Of a stretch of DNA of 45,917 nt, positions 4,697-13,215 are shown in pieces. This DNA is from a virus: the IMG/VR virus record IMGVR_UViG_3300032242_001593, positions 1-45,917 of that record; one strand, written 5' to 3'. The translations under genes and the position numbers were made by a program. The notes beneath the pieces were generated by a model that worked only from the letters and a program-made list of their open reading frames with translations, ran no database searches and was not told the DNA's origin. Every line of letters begins with the position of its first letter. Positions within the stretch are counted from its first letter, which is position 1.

Positions 4697-7228
4697 ATGA
4701 CTTTTTATACAAACGTTAAGAATCTTAGCGGTAACATCCTTTATCGGGGTGTTGTAGACGGAAAGAGAGTTAAACAGAGAATTGAATATTCTCCCTCTCT
4801 TTTCTTACCCTCAAAGCGCGTCACTAGTTACACCAGTCTTGAAGGTGACTATCTTGACCAAAAGATTTTTGGAACTATTCGTGAAGCAAAAGACTTCATC
4901 AAGCAGTTTGAGGGTGTATCAAATGCTCCAAAAATCTATGGTCAGACTAGATTCGAATATGCCTTTATTGCCGACCAGCATAAGGGTATGGTCGATTACG
5001 ACTTTGAGAAAGTTCTGGTAGGAGTAGTCGATATCGAGGTCGGTTCTGAGAACGGATTCCCTGATCCATATCAAGCAAACGAACCTATTACGGCCATTAC
5101 TGTCAAATATCTTGGTGGCGCCACGTTTGTTTTCGGTTGCGGCGATTATGAAACTCGCGGCGAAGAACGTTATGTCAAATGTAAAGATGAGTGGACTCTC
5201 TGCAAAAGATTCATTGAACTGTGGACAAAGAGATGTCCAGATATCATTACTGGTTGGAATACAGACTTCTTTGATATACCCTATCTCGTTAATCGTTTCC
5301 GTAAAATTCTTGGAGAAGATGAAACCAAGAATCTTTCACCGTGGAGATATATTTTTGAACGTACCACCAAGGTCAATGGCCGTGAACTAACCGCCTATGA
5401 TCTTGTTGGCATATCATCATTAGATTACATCGAACTGTACAAGTGGTATGCACCTGGCGGCAAATCACAAGAATCATATCGACTTGATAATATTGCCAAC
5501 GTAGAACTTGGTGAACGTAAGATCGACTTCTCCGAATATGATTCCTTACATCAACTGTATAAGCAAGACCATCAAAAGTTTATTGAGTACAACATCAAAG
5601 ACGTTGAACTTATTATTAAACTGGAAGATAAGTTAAAGTTGTTAGAACTGGCCGTTACTCTGGCATATGATACCAAATCTAACTTTGACGATGTGTTTGC
5701 ACAGACCCGTATGTGGGACGCATTAACATATTCTTATCTATTAGATCAAAACATTATCGTGCCTCCTAAAGTGGTCAAAGAAAAGAACGCGGCCTTTGAA
5801 GGTGCGTATGTAAAGATACCACAAGTTGGTCTACATGAATGGGTTGCCTCATTCGACCTTGATTCTTTGTATCCGCACCTCATGATGCAATACAATATCT
5901 CTCCAGAAACTTTGATTGAACCAGAGAACTATAGCCAAGAGATGCGAGACATACTTTCACAAGGCGTCACGGTTGAGAAATTACTCAAGAAAGAAATTGA
6001 TACCTCGGAATTGGTTAATGCTACACTGACACCTAATGGTCAGTTTTTTCGTACCGACATTCAAGGATTTCTGCCTAAGATGATGGTAGAAATGTACGAA
6101 GATCGCAAGAAGTTTAAACAGTTAATGTTGGCAGCAAAACAAGAAAAAGAAAACGAAAATAATCCTGCCAAAAAATACGAAATTGAAAAGAAAATTGCTA
6201 AATACAATAACATTCAATTGGCGAAAAAAGTATCTCTAAACTCAGCTTATGGTGCATTGGGTTCACAATACTTTCGTTTCTATGACTTGCGTATGGCTCT
6301 TGGAGTTACTACTGCCGGTCAATTGTCAATTCGGTGGATTGAAGCAAAGATCAATGAGTACATGAACAAACTATTAAGTACGAGTAAAGATTATGTTATC
6401 GCCTCAGATACGGATTCAATCTACCTTAATCTTGGTCCGTTGGTACATAAAGTGTATTTACAACCAACTCAGATTGAATCGGTTATCTCCTTCATGGACC
6501 GTGTCTGTGAGGAAAAAATTCAACCGTATATCGATAAAAGTTATCGAGAACTTGCTGAATATGTCCACGCCTACGATCAAAAAATGAGAATGAAGCGAGA
6601 AGGACTCTCTAACAAGGGAATCTGGACCGCCAAAAAACGATACATTCTCAATGTCTATAACAATGAAGGCGTACAATACAAAGAACCACAGATGAAGGTG
6701 ATGGGTCTAGAGATGATTAAGTCATCTACACCATCTGCCATTCGTGAGAAGATGATGACCGCCGTGAAACTAATGGTATCTGGTACAGAACTTGATATTC
6801 ACCAGTTTATTGCTAACTTTCGAGAAGAATTCAAAAAATTGCCCGCCGAAGAGATTTCCTTCCCTCGCGGATGTAACGGACTCAATAATTATTCTGACGC
6901 AACTACTCTATATAAGAAAGGTACGCCGATCCATGTTAAAGGTGCCCTTCTATATAACTATCATTTGAAACAAAAGAATCTAGATAAAAGATATCCCTTT
7001 ATTCAAGAAGGTGAGAAATTAAAGTTCGCCTATCTGAAGATGCCAAATCCATTTAAAGATACCGTCATCTCATATCCAGGTCGCTTACCAACCGAATTTG
7101 GGCTTGACAAGTATATCGATTATGATGTACAATTTGAAAAAGCATTTCTAGATCCTATCAAAGTTATTCTTGATTGTATGGGATGGAAAACTGAGAAGAT
7201 GAATTCAATTGAAGATTTTTTTACTTGA
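4697..7228 (+). CDS. 43: Family B DNA polymerase (T4 gp43-like)
   Basis: Replicative polymerase with 3'-5' proofreading; 843 residues, slightly shorter than T4 gp43. Exonuclease motifs: D-I-E (112-114), G-W-N-T-D-F-F-D-I-P (186-195), Y-N-I-K-D-V-E (298-304). Polymerase motifs: F-D-L-D-S-L-Y-P (386-393), K-V-S-L-N-S-A-Y-G (511-519) and the catalytic D-T-D-S (571-574). The C-terminal I-E-D-F-F-T resembles a sliding-clamp-binding tail. It should act with clamp, loader and gp32 encoded outside this window. The start directly follows the stop of the Sm-like gene, and UvsX follows after a GAGGTAATAAT ribosome site, giving a compact replication operon. Confidence 0.97.
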   Translation: MTFYTNVKNLSGNILYRGVVDGKRVKQRIEYSPSLFLPSKRVTSYTSLEGDYLDQKIFGTIREAKDFIKQFEGVSNAPKIYGQTRFEYAFIADQHKGMVDYDFEKVLVGVVDIEVGSENGFPDPYQANEPITAITVKYLGGATFVFGCGDYETRGEERYVKCKDEWTLCKRFIELWTKRCPDIITGWNTDFFDIPYLVNRFRKILGEDETKNLSPWRYIFERTTKVNGRELTAYDLVGISSLDYIELYKWYAPGGKSQESYRLDNIANVELGERKIDFSEYDSLHQLYKQDHQKFIEYNIKDVELIIKLEDKLKLLELAVTLAYDTKSNFDDVFAQTRMWDALTYSYLLDQNIIVPPKVVKEKNAAFEGAYVKIPQVGLHEWVASFDLDSLYPHLMMQYNISPETLIEPENYSQEMRDILSQGVTVEKLLKKEIDTSELVNATLTPNGQFFRTDIQGFLPKMMVEMYEDRKKFKQLMLAAKQEKENENNPAKKYEIEKKIAKYNNIQLAKKVSLNSAYGALGSQYFRFYDLRMALGVTTAGQLSIRWIEAKINEYMNKLLSTSKDYVIASDTDSIYLNLGPLVHKVYLQPTQIESVISFMDRVCEEKIQPYIDKSYRELAEYVHAYDQKMRMKREGLSNKGIWTAKKRYILNVYNNEGVQYKEPQMKVMGLEMIKSSTPSAIREKMMTAVKLMVSGTELDIHQFIANFREEFKKLPAEEISFPRGCNGLNNYSDATTLYKKGTPIHVKGALLYNYHLKQKNLDKRYPFIQEGEKLKFAYLKMPNPFKDTVISYPGRLPTEFGLDKYIDYDVQFEKAFLDPIKVILDCMGWKTEKMNSIEDFFT

Positions 7229-7237
7229 GGTAATAAT

Positions 7238-8275
7238 ATGAGTATACTTGATAAGATCAAGAAGAACAGTTCAATCAAAGATTCGGCAATTTTGTCAAAG
7301 TCGAAGTTCTTTACCGATAAAGATATGATCCCTACCGCAATTCCCATTATCAATGTGGCATTGTCTGGTAAGTTAGATGGTGGGTTGACACCAGGTCTTA
7401 CAATGTGGGCTGGCCCGTCTAAACACTTTAAGACGGCATTTTCACTATTGATGGCCAAATCTTATATGGACAAGTACGATGACGCAGCGTTACTTTTCTA
7501 TGATTCAGAGTTTGGTACTCCTCAGTCTTATTTTGACTCGTTTGGTATTGATACTGATCGTGTTTTACATACACCGCTAACCGACATCGAGCAATTAAAG
7601 TTCGATGTGATGAAGCAACTTACCGATTTAGAGAGAGGCGAACACCTCATTATCGTTATTGATTCGATTGGTAACTTGGCGTCTAAGAAAGAAGTTGAAG
7701 ATGCCTTGGATCAAAAGTCTGTTGCTGATATGTCCCGTGCCAAACAGGTCAAGTCTTTGTTCCGCATGGTGACACCGCATCTAAATCTAAAAGATATTCC
7801 GATGATTGTTGTGAATCACACATACAAAGAAATTGGTATGTTCCCTAAAGATATTGTTGGCGGCGGTACAGGATCATATTACTCAGCCGATAACATCTTT
7901 ATTCTTGGTCGTCAACAGGAGAAAGAAGGAACCGAAGTTATTGGTTACAACTTCATCATCAATGTTGAGAAGTCTCGTTATGTTCGAGAGAAGTCCAAGA
8001 TTCCTGTGACTGTATCATTTGAAGGAGGCATCTCCAAATGGTCTGGTCTCCTTGATCTCGCACTAGAATCTGGTCATGTCAGTAAACCTTCCAATGGTTG
8101 GTATTCCCGCACACTGGCTGACGGTGAAGTTGAAAATAAGAAGTGGCGTATCAAAGAAACTGATACCAAAGAATTCTGGGAAGATGTTCTTGCACAAGAA
8201 ACTTTTCAAAACTTTATTGTTAGTAAGTATCAGATTTCAAATGGCAATATAATGCAAGATACGGATGATGAATAA
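7238..8275 (+). CDS. uvsX: UvsX RecA-like recombinase
   Basis: Strand-exchange ATPase driving recombination-dependent replication and repair in T4-like phages. The Walker A motif is the UvsX-type G-P-S-K-H-F-K-T (59-66). A Walker B-like L-I-I-V-I-D-S-I-G-N lies near 138-147, and V-V-N-H-T-Y-K (about 187-193) followed by G-G-G-T-G-S-Y-Y is the DNA-loop region. Length 345 is close to other phage UvsX proteins. The acidic C-terminus (D-T-D-D-E) fits the regulatory tail of RecA proteins. It lies directly after gp43 and two small genes before gp41, the arrangement seen in T4-like phages of aquatic bacteria. Confidence 0.95.
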   Translation: MSILDKIKKNSSIKDSAILSKSKFFTDKDMIPTAIPIINVALSGKLDGGLTPGLTMWAGPSKHFKTAFSLLMAKSYMDKYDDAALLFYDSEFGTPQSYFDSFGIDTDRVLHTPLTDIEQLKFDVMKQLTDLERGEHLIIVIDSIGNLASKKEVEDALDQKSVADMSRAKQVKSLFRMVTPHLNLKDIPMIVVNHTYKEIGMFPKDIVGGGTGSYYSADNIFILGRQQEKEGTEVIGYNFIINVEKSRYVREKSKIPVTVSFEGGISKWSGLLDLALESGHVSKPSNGWYSRTLADGEVENKKWRIKETDTKEFWEDVLAQETFQNFIVSKYQISNGNIMQDTDDE

Positions 8276-8284
8276 GGAACAATT

Positions 8285-8587
8285 ATGCCAAAAATATATG
8301 AAAGTCCCGACAACGGTGATACTGTGTATGAAAGAGAATTTGGTACTTTAGATAGAACGCAGATTAAGCAGAAACGTGGTAAGCGTATTATGCAACGACA
8401 AGCCGCAATTAAAAAACAAGTTAAAATTGCCAAATCACATGGTCTGAAGGTGGAAGAACCACACAGATATGCAAAACACCACGCATTAGATTGTGGTGTT
8501 CCTAATTGTCCAATGTGTGCTAATCCACGGCGACAGGGTAAAAAGACGTTACAAGAAAGGAAAGCAGATGAAGCCGGATATGATTGA
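8285..8587 (+). CDS. Small basic protein with CxxxxCxxC zinc-type motif
   Basis: 100-residue, strongly basic protein with a long K/R/Q-rich helix (about 25-50) and the motif H-A-L-D-C-G-V-P-N-C-P-M-C-A-N-P-R-R (about 65-82), which could bind one zinc ion with the nearby histidines. Proteins of this type sit between uvsX and the helicase gene in several T4-like phages; I know no assigned function. Nucleic-acid binding is a reasonable inference from charge and the Cys motif. An AAGGAAC ribosome site precedes the ATG, and the 3' end overlaps the next gene. Confidence 0.7.
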   Translation: MPKIYESPDNGDTVYEREFGTLDRTQIKQKRGKRIMQRQAAIKKQVKIAKSHGLKVEEPHRYAKHHALDCGVPNCPMCANPRRQGKKTLQERKADEAGYD

Positions 8588-8903
8588 GGGAATTGATTAT
8601 TCTTTTATATTCCCCGAGAACGACGATAAAAGAGTACACATAAAACTGATATCGGGTCCATACAAAGATGTTGTGTACCGGTATGGTGGAGTCAAAATTG
8701 AGGAAAAGAATGACGAAGGACATTTACTTTTTAATTATGAAATAGTAGAATCAACTGTTGTTAAGCCAAAGAAACTTGAAAAAGATATGGCATTTAAAAC
8801 ATACATTGGTGATTTACTTGTACAATTGATGACCTCAAATATAAATCAGGATATTATAGATGAAACTGGAACAGACGATACTCAAAAACTTAATTTACAA
8901 TGA
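8568..8903 (+). CDS. Hypothetical protein between uvsX and helicase
   Basis: 111-residue acidic protein of the pattern I-D-Y-S-F-I-F-P-E-N then I-K-L-I-S-G-P-Y-K-D-V-V-Y-R-Y-G, suggesting a small beta barrel, followed by a helical tail. The frame runs further upstream to 8493, but ATG 8568 is chosen because AAGAAAGGA lies just before it and the upstream extension is out-of-frame shadow of the zinc-motif gene. It overlaps its neighbours by 20 and 44 bases. Similar small proteins sit at this place in T4-like phages; the function is unknown, with a helicase accessory role possible but not shown. Confidence 0.65.
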   Translation: MKPDMIEGIDYSFIFPENDDKRVHIKLISGPYKDVVYRYGGVKIEEKNDEGHLLFNYEIVESTVVKPKKLEKDMAFKTYIGDLLVQLMTSNINQDIIDETGTDDTQKLNLQ

Positions 8904-10230
8904 TGATTACCTACGCAAGGTTCTACCATTTGTAAAAGAAGAATACTTTTCGGATAATGTTGAAAAGGTAATCTTTAATGAAATACAATCGTTTACACAA
9001 ACTTATAATAATACGATCTCGACTGAGGCACTTATACTTGCCGTGCGAGAAAAACGTAATATTACAGATGATGAAGTGGAACGATCCGAATCTTATATTG
9101 CAGAAATTGTTAAAGCTAAGGACGAAACATCACCGATTCAATGGCTTGTTGATAGGACAGAAAAGTTTTGTCAAGAAAAGGCGATCTACAACGCAGTATT
9201 GGGGTCTATTTCTATTCTCGACGGAAAGGACAAGGCTCATGACAAAGGTGCAATACCCAAGATATTATCGGACGCCTTGGCGGTAAGTTTTGACAATTCG
9301 GTTGGCCACGATTATCTAAAAGACTACGATTCTCGATATGAGTTTTATCATCACAAAGAAGAACGCACACCTTTTGATCTAGATTACTTTAATAAGATCA
9401 CAAAAGGCGGATTACCAAATAAGACTCTCAACATCGCTTTGGCTGGCACAGGTGTTGGCAAATCTCTTTTCATGTGCCACGTTGCTGCGGGTGCCTTGGT
9501 TCAAGGTAAAAATGTCCTATACATAACGTTGGAAATGGCAGAAGAAAAGATTGCAGAAAGAATTGACGCGAATCTGCTCAACGTAAAACTTGACGATCTT
9601 ATTGATTTACCAAAAGATATATATGACCGAAAGGTCTCAAAAGTCCGAGAGAAAACTACCGGCAATCTAATTATAAAAGAATACCCAACAGCATCCGCTT
9701 CGGCTATACATTTTAGGACATTATTAAATGAACTCAATCTTAAAAGGTCTTTTGTTCCTGATATTATTTTTATTGATTACCTCAACATTTGTTGTTCTTC
9801 TCGTATCAAGCCTGGTTCTAATATTAATTCATACACTTACGTTAAAGCCATTGCTGAAGAGCTTCGAGGCCTTGCGGTCGAGTATAATGTCCCTGTTGTA
9901 AGTGCAACACAAACTACAAGAAGTGGTTTCACTAATTCAGATCCAGGTCTTGAAGATACTTCAGAGTCGTTCGGACTACCAGCTACAGCAGACTTTATGT
10001 TTGCTTTAATCTCTACCGAAGAATTGGATAGTTTGAATCAGATCATGGTCAAACAATTGAAGAATCGTTATAACGATCCAACACTATACAAACGATTTGC
10101 ACTCGGGATAGATAGATCAAAGATGAAACTATATGATGTTGAACAGTCTGCACAACTAGACATTGTGGATTCTGGTCAGAACGTAGTTCCTATTAAAGGT
10201 AAAGCTAAGTTTAACGATTTCAAGGTATAA
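8860..10230 (+). CDS. 41: DnaB-like replicative helicase (T4 gp41-like)
   Basis: Hexameric 5'-3' helicase of the replisome, partner of the gp61 primase encoded at 34297. An N-terminal helical domain (about 1-140) is followed by a RecA-like core with Walker A A-G-T-G-V-G-K-S (195-202), L-Y-I-T-L-E-M-A (220-227), Walker B I-I-F-I-D-Y-L-N (302-309) and the sensor-type S-A-T-Q-T-T-R-S. Length 456 is close to T4 gp41. The ATG lies inside the preceding gene (44-base overlap), so translation is coupled. The dTDP-sugar gene starts 3 bases after its stop, so the glycan cluster may be read through from the replication operon. Confidence 0.94.
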   Translation: MKLEQTILKNLIYNDDYLRKVLPFVKEEYFSDNVEKVIFNEIQSFTQTYNNTISTEALILAVREKRNITDDEVERSESYIAEIVKAKDETSPIQWLVDRTEKFCQEKAIYNAVLGSISILDGKDKAHDKGAIPKILSDALAVSFDNSVGHDYLKDYDSRYEFYHHKEERTPFDLDYFNKITKGGLPNKTLNIALAGTGVGKSLFMCHVAAGALVQGKNVLYITLEMAEEKIAERIDANLLNVKLDDLIDLPKDIYDRKVSKVREKTTGNLIIKEYPTASASAIHFRTLLNELNLKRSFVPDIIFIDYLNICCSSRIKPGSNINSYTYVKAIAEELRGLAVEYNVPVVSATQTTRSGFTNSDPGLEDTSESFGLPATADFMFALISTEELDSLNQIMVKQLKNRYNDPTLYKRFALGIDRSKMKLYDVEQSAQLDIVDSGQNVVPIKGKAKFNDFKV

Positions 10231-10232
10231 TA

Positions 10233-11222
10233 ATGAGTATACTGGTGACGGGTGGATGTGGGTTCATTGGAACCAATTTTATCAAACGTTACATGGAATT
10301 ATTTCCTGAAGAGCGAGTGGTCAACATTGATAAGTTGACTTATGCTGGTAATAGACAGAACCATTTAAATCTAAGTGCCGATAATCGATATGTATTTTTG
10401 TCAATCGATATCACTGATAGTAATACAATAAGAACATTGTTACACAACCATAAACCAAAAGCTATCATTCATTTTGCTGCGGAGAGTCATGTTGATAATT
10501 CGATTAAAGACTCGAGCCCATTTATTACTACTAATGTATTGGGAACACATAACCTTTTGGAATGTGCTAGGAAGTATGTTGATTGGAATTTTAAGTTTAT
10601 TCATGTCTCTACTGACGAAGTATATGGATCTTTAAATTTAAACGACCCTAGATTCACAGAAAAAACACCTTATGATCCTCGGTCACCATATTCGGCTTCC
10701 AAGGCCGCATCAGATCATATCGCTAGCGCATACTATCATACATATGATCTTCCCGTAATCATTACTAACTGTTCCAATAATTATGGACCATATCAATTTC
10801 CTGAAAAGTTAATTCCTGTGGTCATTAGCAAAGTATTGAATAACGAAAAAGTACCTGTATATGGAACAGGTATGAATATACGCGATTGGATTTATGTAAC
10901 CGATCATTGCGATGGTATCATCAAAGTTTTAGAGAATGGGAAATTTGGCGAAAAATATAACATTGGCGGTAATTGCGAAGTGGATAATATAACACTTGTC
11001 AACAACATTCTCGATATCATGGGTGCAGAAAAAAACTTAATTGAATATGTCGAAGATCGTAAAGGACATGATTTCAGATATGCTATTGATAATACCAAGA
11101 TGGCCAACGAACTTGGTTGGACTCCAAAAACACGCCTCAAAGACGGATTGAAACAGACTATAGATTGGTATATTCTTAATAGAGAATGGTTAAATGTTAT
11201 GAAAAATAGAGTAAAACAATGA
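10233..11222 (+). CDS. rfbB: dTDP-glucose 4,6-dehydratase
   Basis: Extended short-chain dehydrogenase converting dTDP-glucose to dTDP-4-keto-6-deoxyglucose. N-terminal NAD-binding G-G-C-G-F-I-G (7-13) and the family signature D-K-L-T-Y-A-G-N (33-40) are clear. The catalytic T-D-E (near 128-130) and Y-S-A-S-K (near 151-155) are present, followed by S-N-N-Y-G-P-Y-Q-F-P-E-K, a classic RmlB stretch. Length 329 is normal. It overlaps rfbA by ATGA, so the two consecutive pathway enzymes are coupled. The later rhamnose enzymes RmlC and RmlD are not recognisable in the cluster, so the end product is likely another deoxysugar or is finished by host enzymes. Confidence 0.94.
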   Translation: MSILVTGGCGFIGTNFIKRYMELFPEERVVNIDKLTYAGNRQNHLNLSADNRYVFLSIDITDSNTIRTLLHNHKPKAIIHFAAESHVDNSIKDSSPFITTNVLGTHNLLECARKYVDWNFKFIHVSTDEVYGSLNLNDPRFTEKTPYDPRSPYSASKAASDHIASAYYHTYDLPVIITNCSNNYGPYQFPEKLIPVVISKVLNNEKVPVYGTGMNIRDWIYVTDHCDGIIKVLENGKFGEKYNIGGNCEVDNITLVNNILDIMGAEKNLIEYVEDRKGHDFRYAIDNTKMANELGWTPKTRLKDGLKQTIDWYILNREWLNVMKNRVKQ

Positions 11223-12109
11223 GAACATTAGGTATTATATTAGCTGGTGGTAAATCATCAAGATTGTATCCTACAACACTTGGAGTGACCAAACAGTTAC
11301 TTCCAATCTATGATAAACCACTAATTTATTATCCTTTGTCCACGTTGATGTTGGCAGGAATAAAAGATGTTCTTATCATCACTTCACCAAGTGAATCTGA
11401 TATTTTTAAAAAACTATTATTGAATAGTAACTTAGGAATCAATCTTCATTTCGCTACACAAAAAGAACCTAAAGGTATTGCAGAAGCCTTAAGCATCGCC
11501 AATTTTGTTTTTGGTATTAACATTATGGATTTTGATAGAACTTGTTTGATACTCGGCGATAATTTCTTCTATGGATCAGGGTTAACTGGAGAACTTAGAA
11601 ATGCGATAAACTCAGATCAAGCAGTTCTATTTGGTATCAAGGTAAAAGATCCTCACCGCTTTGGTGTTATGGAACTTGGTGAGAATAATATCATCAAGAG
11701 CCTCGAAGAGAAACCTAAAAATCCAAAGAGTAATCTTGCGGCTACTGGGATCTATTTTTATCCACCTAAAGTTTATAAGTATGTCGATCAAGTCATTCCA
11801 TCACCCAGAGGTGAATTGGAAATAACCGACTTGAACAGAATATTTCTTCAGAATAAAGAGTTATCGGCTGTTGTACTCAAACGAGGTATGACCTGGTTCG
11901 ATACTGGAACTTTTGATTCGATGCTAGAGGCCTCTCATTTTGTGCAAACACTACAAAAACAACAAGACGTTTTAATAGGTTCACCACATGAAGTGGCATT
12001 CAATAATGGTTGGATTGATAACGAAACCCTTGCCAAATTTGCTTCAACGTGTAATAATGACTATGGATTTTATTTGAAGGAATTGGTAATTGAATCTCAA
12101 CAAAAGTGA
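11219..12109 (+). CDS. rfbA: Glucose-1-phosphate thymidylyltransferase
   Basis: Makes dTDP-glucose from glucose-1-phosphate and dTTP, feeding RfbB. The nucleotide-binding L-A-G-G-K-S-S-R-L-Y-P-T-T (8-20) with K-Q-L-L-P-I-Y-D-K-P (25-34) is diagnostic; L-G-D-N-F-F-Y-G (near 112-119) carries the metal-binding Asp; E-E-K-P and W-F-D-T-G-T complete the fold. Length 296 is typical. Using dTTP for sugar activation is notable in a phage that also encodes ThyX. The start overlaps rfbB and the end overlaps the DruA-like gene by 20 bases. Confidence 0.95.
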   Translation: MRTLGIILAGGKSSRLYPTTLGVTKQLLPIYDKPLIYYPLSTLMLAGIKDVLIITSPSESDIFKKLLLNSNLGINLHFATQKEPKGIAEALSIANFVFGINIMDFDRTCLILGDNFFYGSGLTGELRNAINSDQAVLFGIKVKDPHRFGVMELGENNIIKSLEEKPKNPKSNLAATGIYFYPPKVYKYVDQVIPSPRGELEITDLNRIFLQNKELSAVVLKRGMTWFDTGTFDSMLEASHFVQTLQKQQDVLIGSPHEVAFNNGWIDNETLAKFASTCNNDYGFYLKELVIESQQK

Positions 12110-13193
12110 TGCACTGCATTGTGCCAAGGTAATCGAAGATTATTTTGGTAGCTTTAATCGCATCGACGAGTATATGCGAGATCAAAAGTTGGCTTCTTTA
12201 GAAGATATACCAACGTCTTTGTTTCCGCCAGAGAATGATCTTTTCTCAGACTTTTCCGTACACCCAAATGACATGGATCTTGAAGTGGTTGATATACCAG
12301 GTACCACATGGGAGACATTACTTTCCATTACCTCTTCACACATCAATATTGCTCCAGTAGGCCGCAATATACGCCTTGCGGTACGTGAAAGGAACTCAGG
12401 ACAGTTCGTAGGATTCATTCGTCTAGGGTCACCTGTGATCAACTGCAAGCCCCGTAACGAGATGCTTGGACAAGTTTTTACGCAGTCTCCTGATCGTGCC
12501 ACCCGATTCAATAACTCGGCAATGATGGGCTTTGTGATCGTACCAGCACAGCCTTTTGGTTACAATTATCTTGGTGGTAAATTACTGGCTGCCATCTGTT
12601 GTTCTCATACAGTACGAGAGATGGTTAATAAAAAGTATGGTATGAATATGTGTCTGTTTGAAACGACTAGTTTGTACGGTTCAACCAAGACCACATCACA
12701 GTACGACGGTATGAAACCATATATTCGATACAAGGGTCTGACTGATTCGGACTTCTTGCCTTTGATGCACGGAAAGACTTATTCTGATCTCCGTGATTTT
12801 GTTCAAGACAAGGTTGGTAAGTTAGTTGAAGATGGCGTATCAAGCAAAAAACTCAAGACCTCTATGAAGATCATTTCATTGACCAAAGCCGCACTGAAAG
12901 GTACAGATGAACTTGCCAAGTTTAATCAGGTGATTGATAATGCAAAGAATCTGACCGAACAGAAGCGGTACTATATCTCACATTATGGTTTCAAGAATTT
13001 TATTGATTATGTGAACTGCAAGACAGACACACTAATCAAAGACGATACATACGATAAGTTTGAATTAGAGAACATCATTGCTTGGTGGAAGAACAAGGCC
13101 AGCAATCGATACGAAACACTGAAGGCTGAGAATCGCCTGAGAACCGAACTTGAGGTTTGGACCAGTGGAAAAGACATTCAGATCATAAGATAA
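12090..13193 (+). CDS. DruA/DUF4338-like protein (tentative)
   Basis: 367-residue protein, not a glycan enzyme. The middle reads F-V-G-F-I-R-L-G-S-P, then N-N-S-A-M-M-G-F-V-I-V-P, G-Y-N-Y-L-G-G-K-L-L, and L-F-E-T-T-S-L-Y-G-S-T-K (about 190-201). This order of 'IGxI' strand, 'N..xxxxIxP', 'LGgkLL' helix and 'ETtxxxGt' recalls the DUF4338 domain of DruA, a component of Druantia defence systems, but the match is from memory. The C-terminal 120 residues are helical and basic. A late-promoter-like GATAAATA spans its stop codon. The function in a phage is unknown: DNA binding, defence or counter-defence are possible. Confidence 0.6.
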   Translation: MNLNKSDALHCAKVIEDYFGSFNRIDEYMRDQKLASLEDIPTSLFPPENDLFSDFSVHPNDMDLEVVDIPGTTWETLLSITSSHINIAPVGRNIRLAVRERNSGQFVGFIRLGSPVINCKPRNEMLGQVFTQSPDRATRFNNSAMMGFVIVPAQPFGYNYLGGKLLAAICCSHTVREMVNKKYGMNMCLFETTSLYGSTKTTSQYDGMKPYIRYKGLTDSDFLPLMHGKTYSDLRDFVQDKVGKLVEDGVSSKKLKTSMKIISLTKAALKGTDELAKFNQVIDNAKNLTEQKRYYISHYGFKNFIDYVNCKTDTLIKDDTYDKFELENIIAWWKNKASNRYETLKAENRLRTELEVWTSGKDIQIIR

Positions 13194-13196
13194 ATA
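13189..13196 (+). promoter_or_regulatory. Possible variant late promoter box (GATAAATA)
   Basis: GATAAATA differs by one base from the T4 late promoter box TATAAATA and lies 19 bases before the ATG at 13216. It overlaps the stop codon of the DruA-like gene. The evidence is weak: one mismatch and a short distance. Confidence 0.3.
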
Positions 13197-13215
13197 CTTT
13201 CATTTAGGTATCATC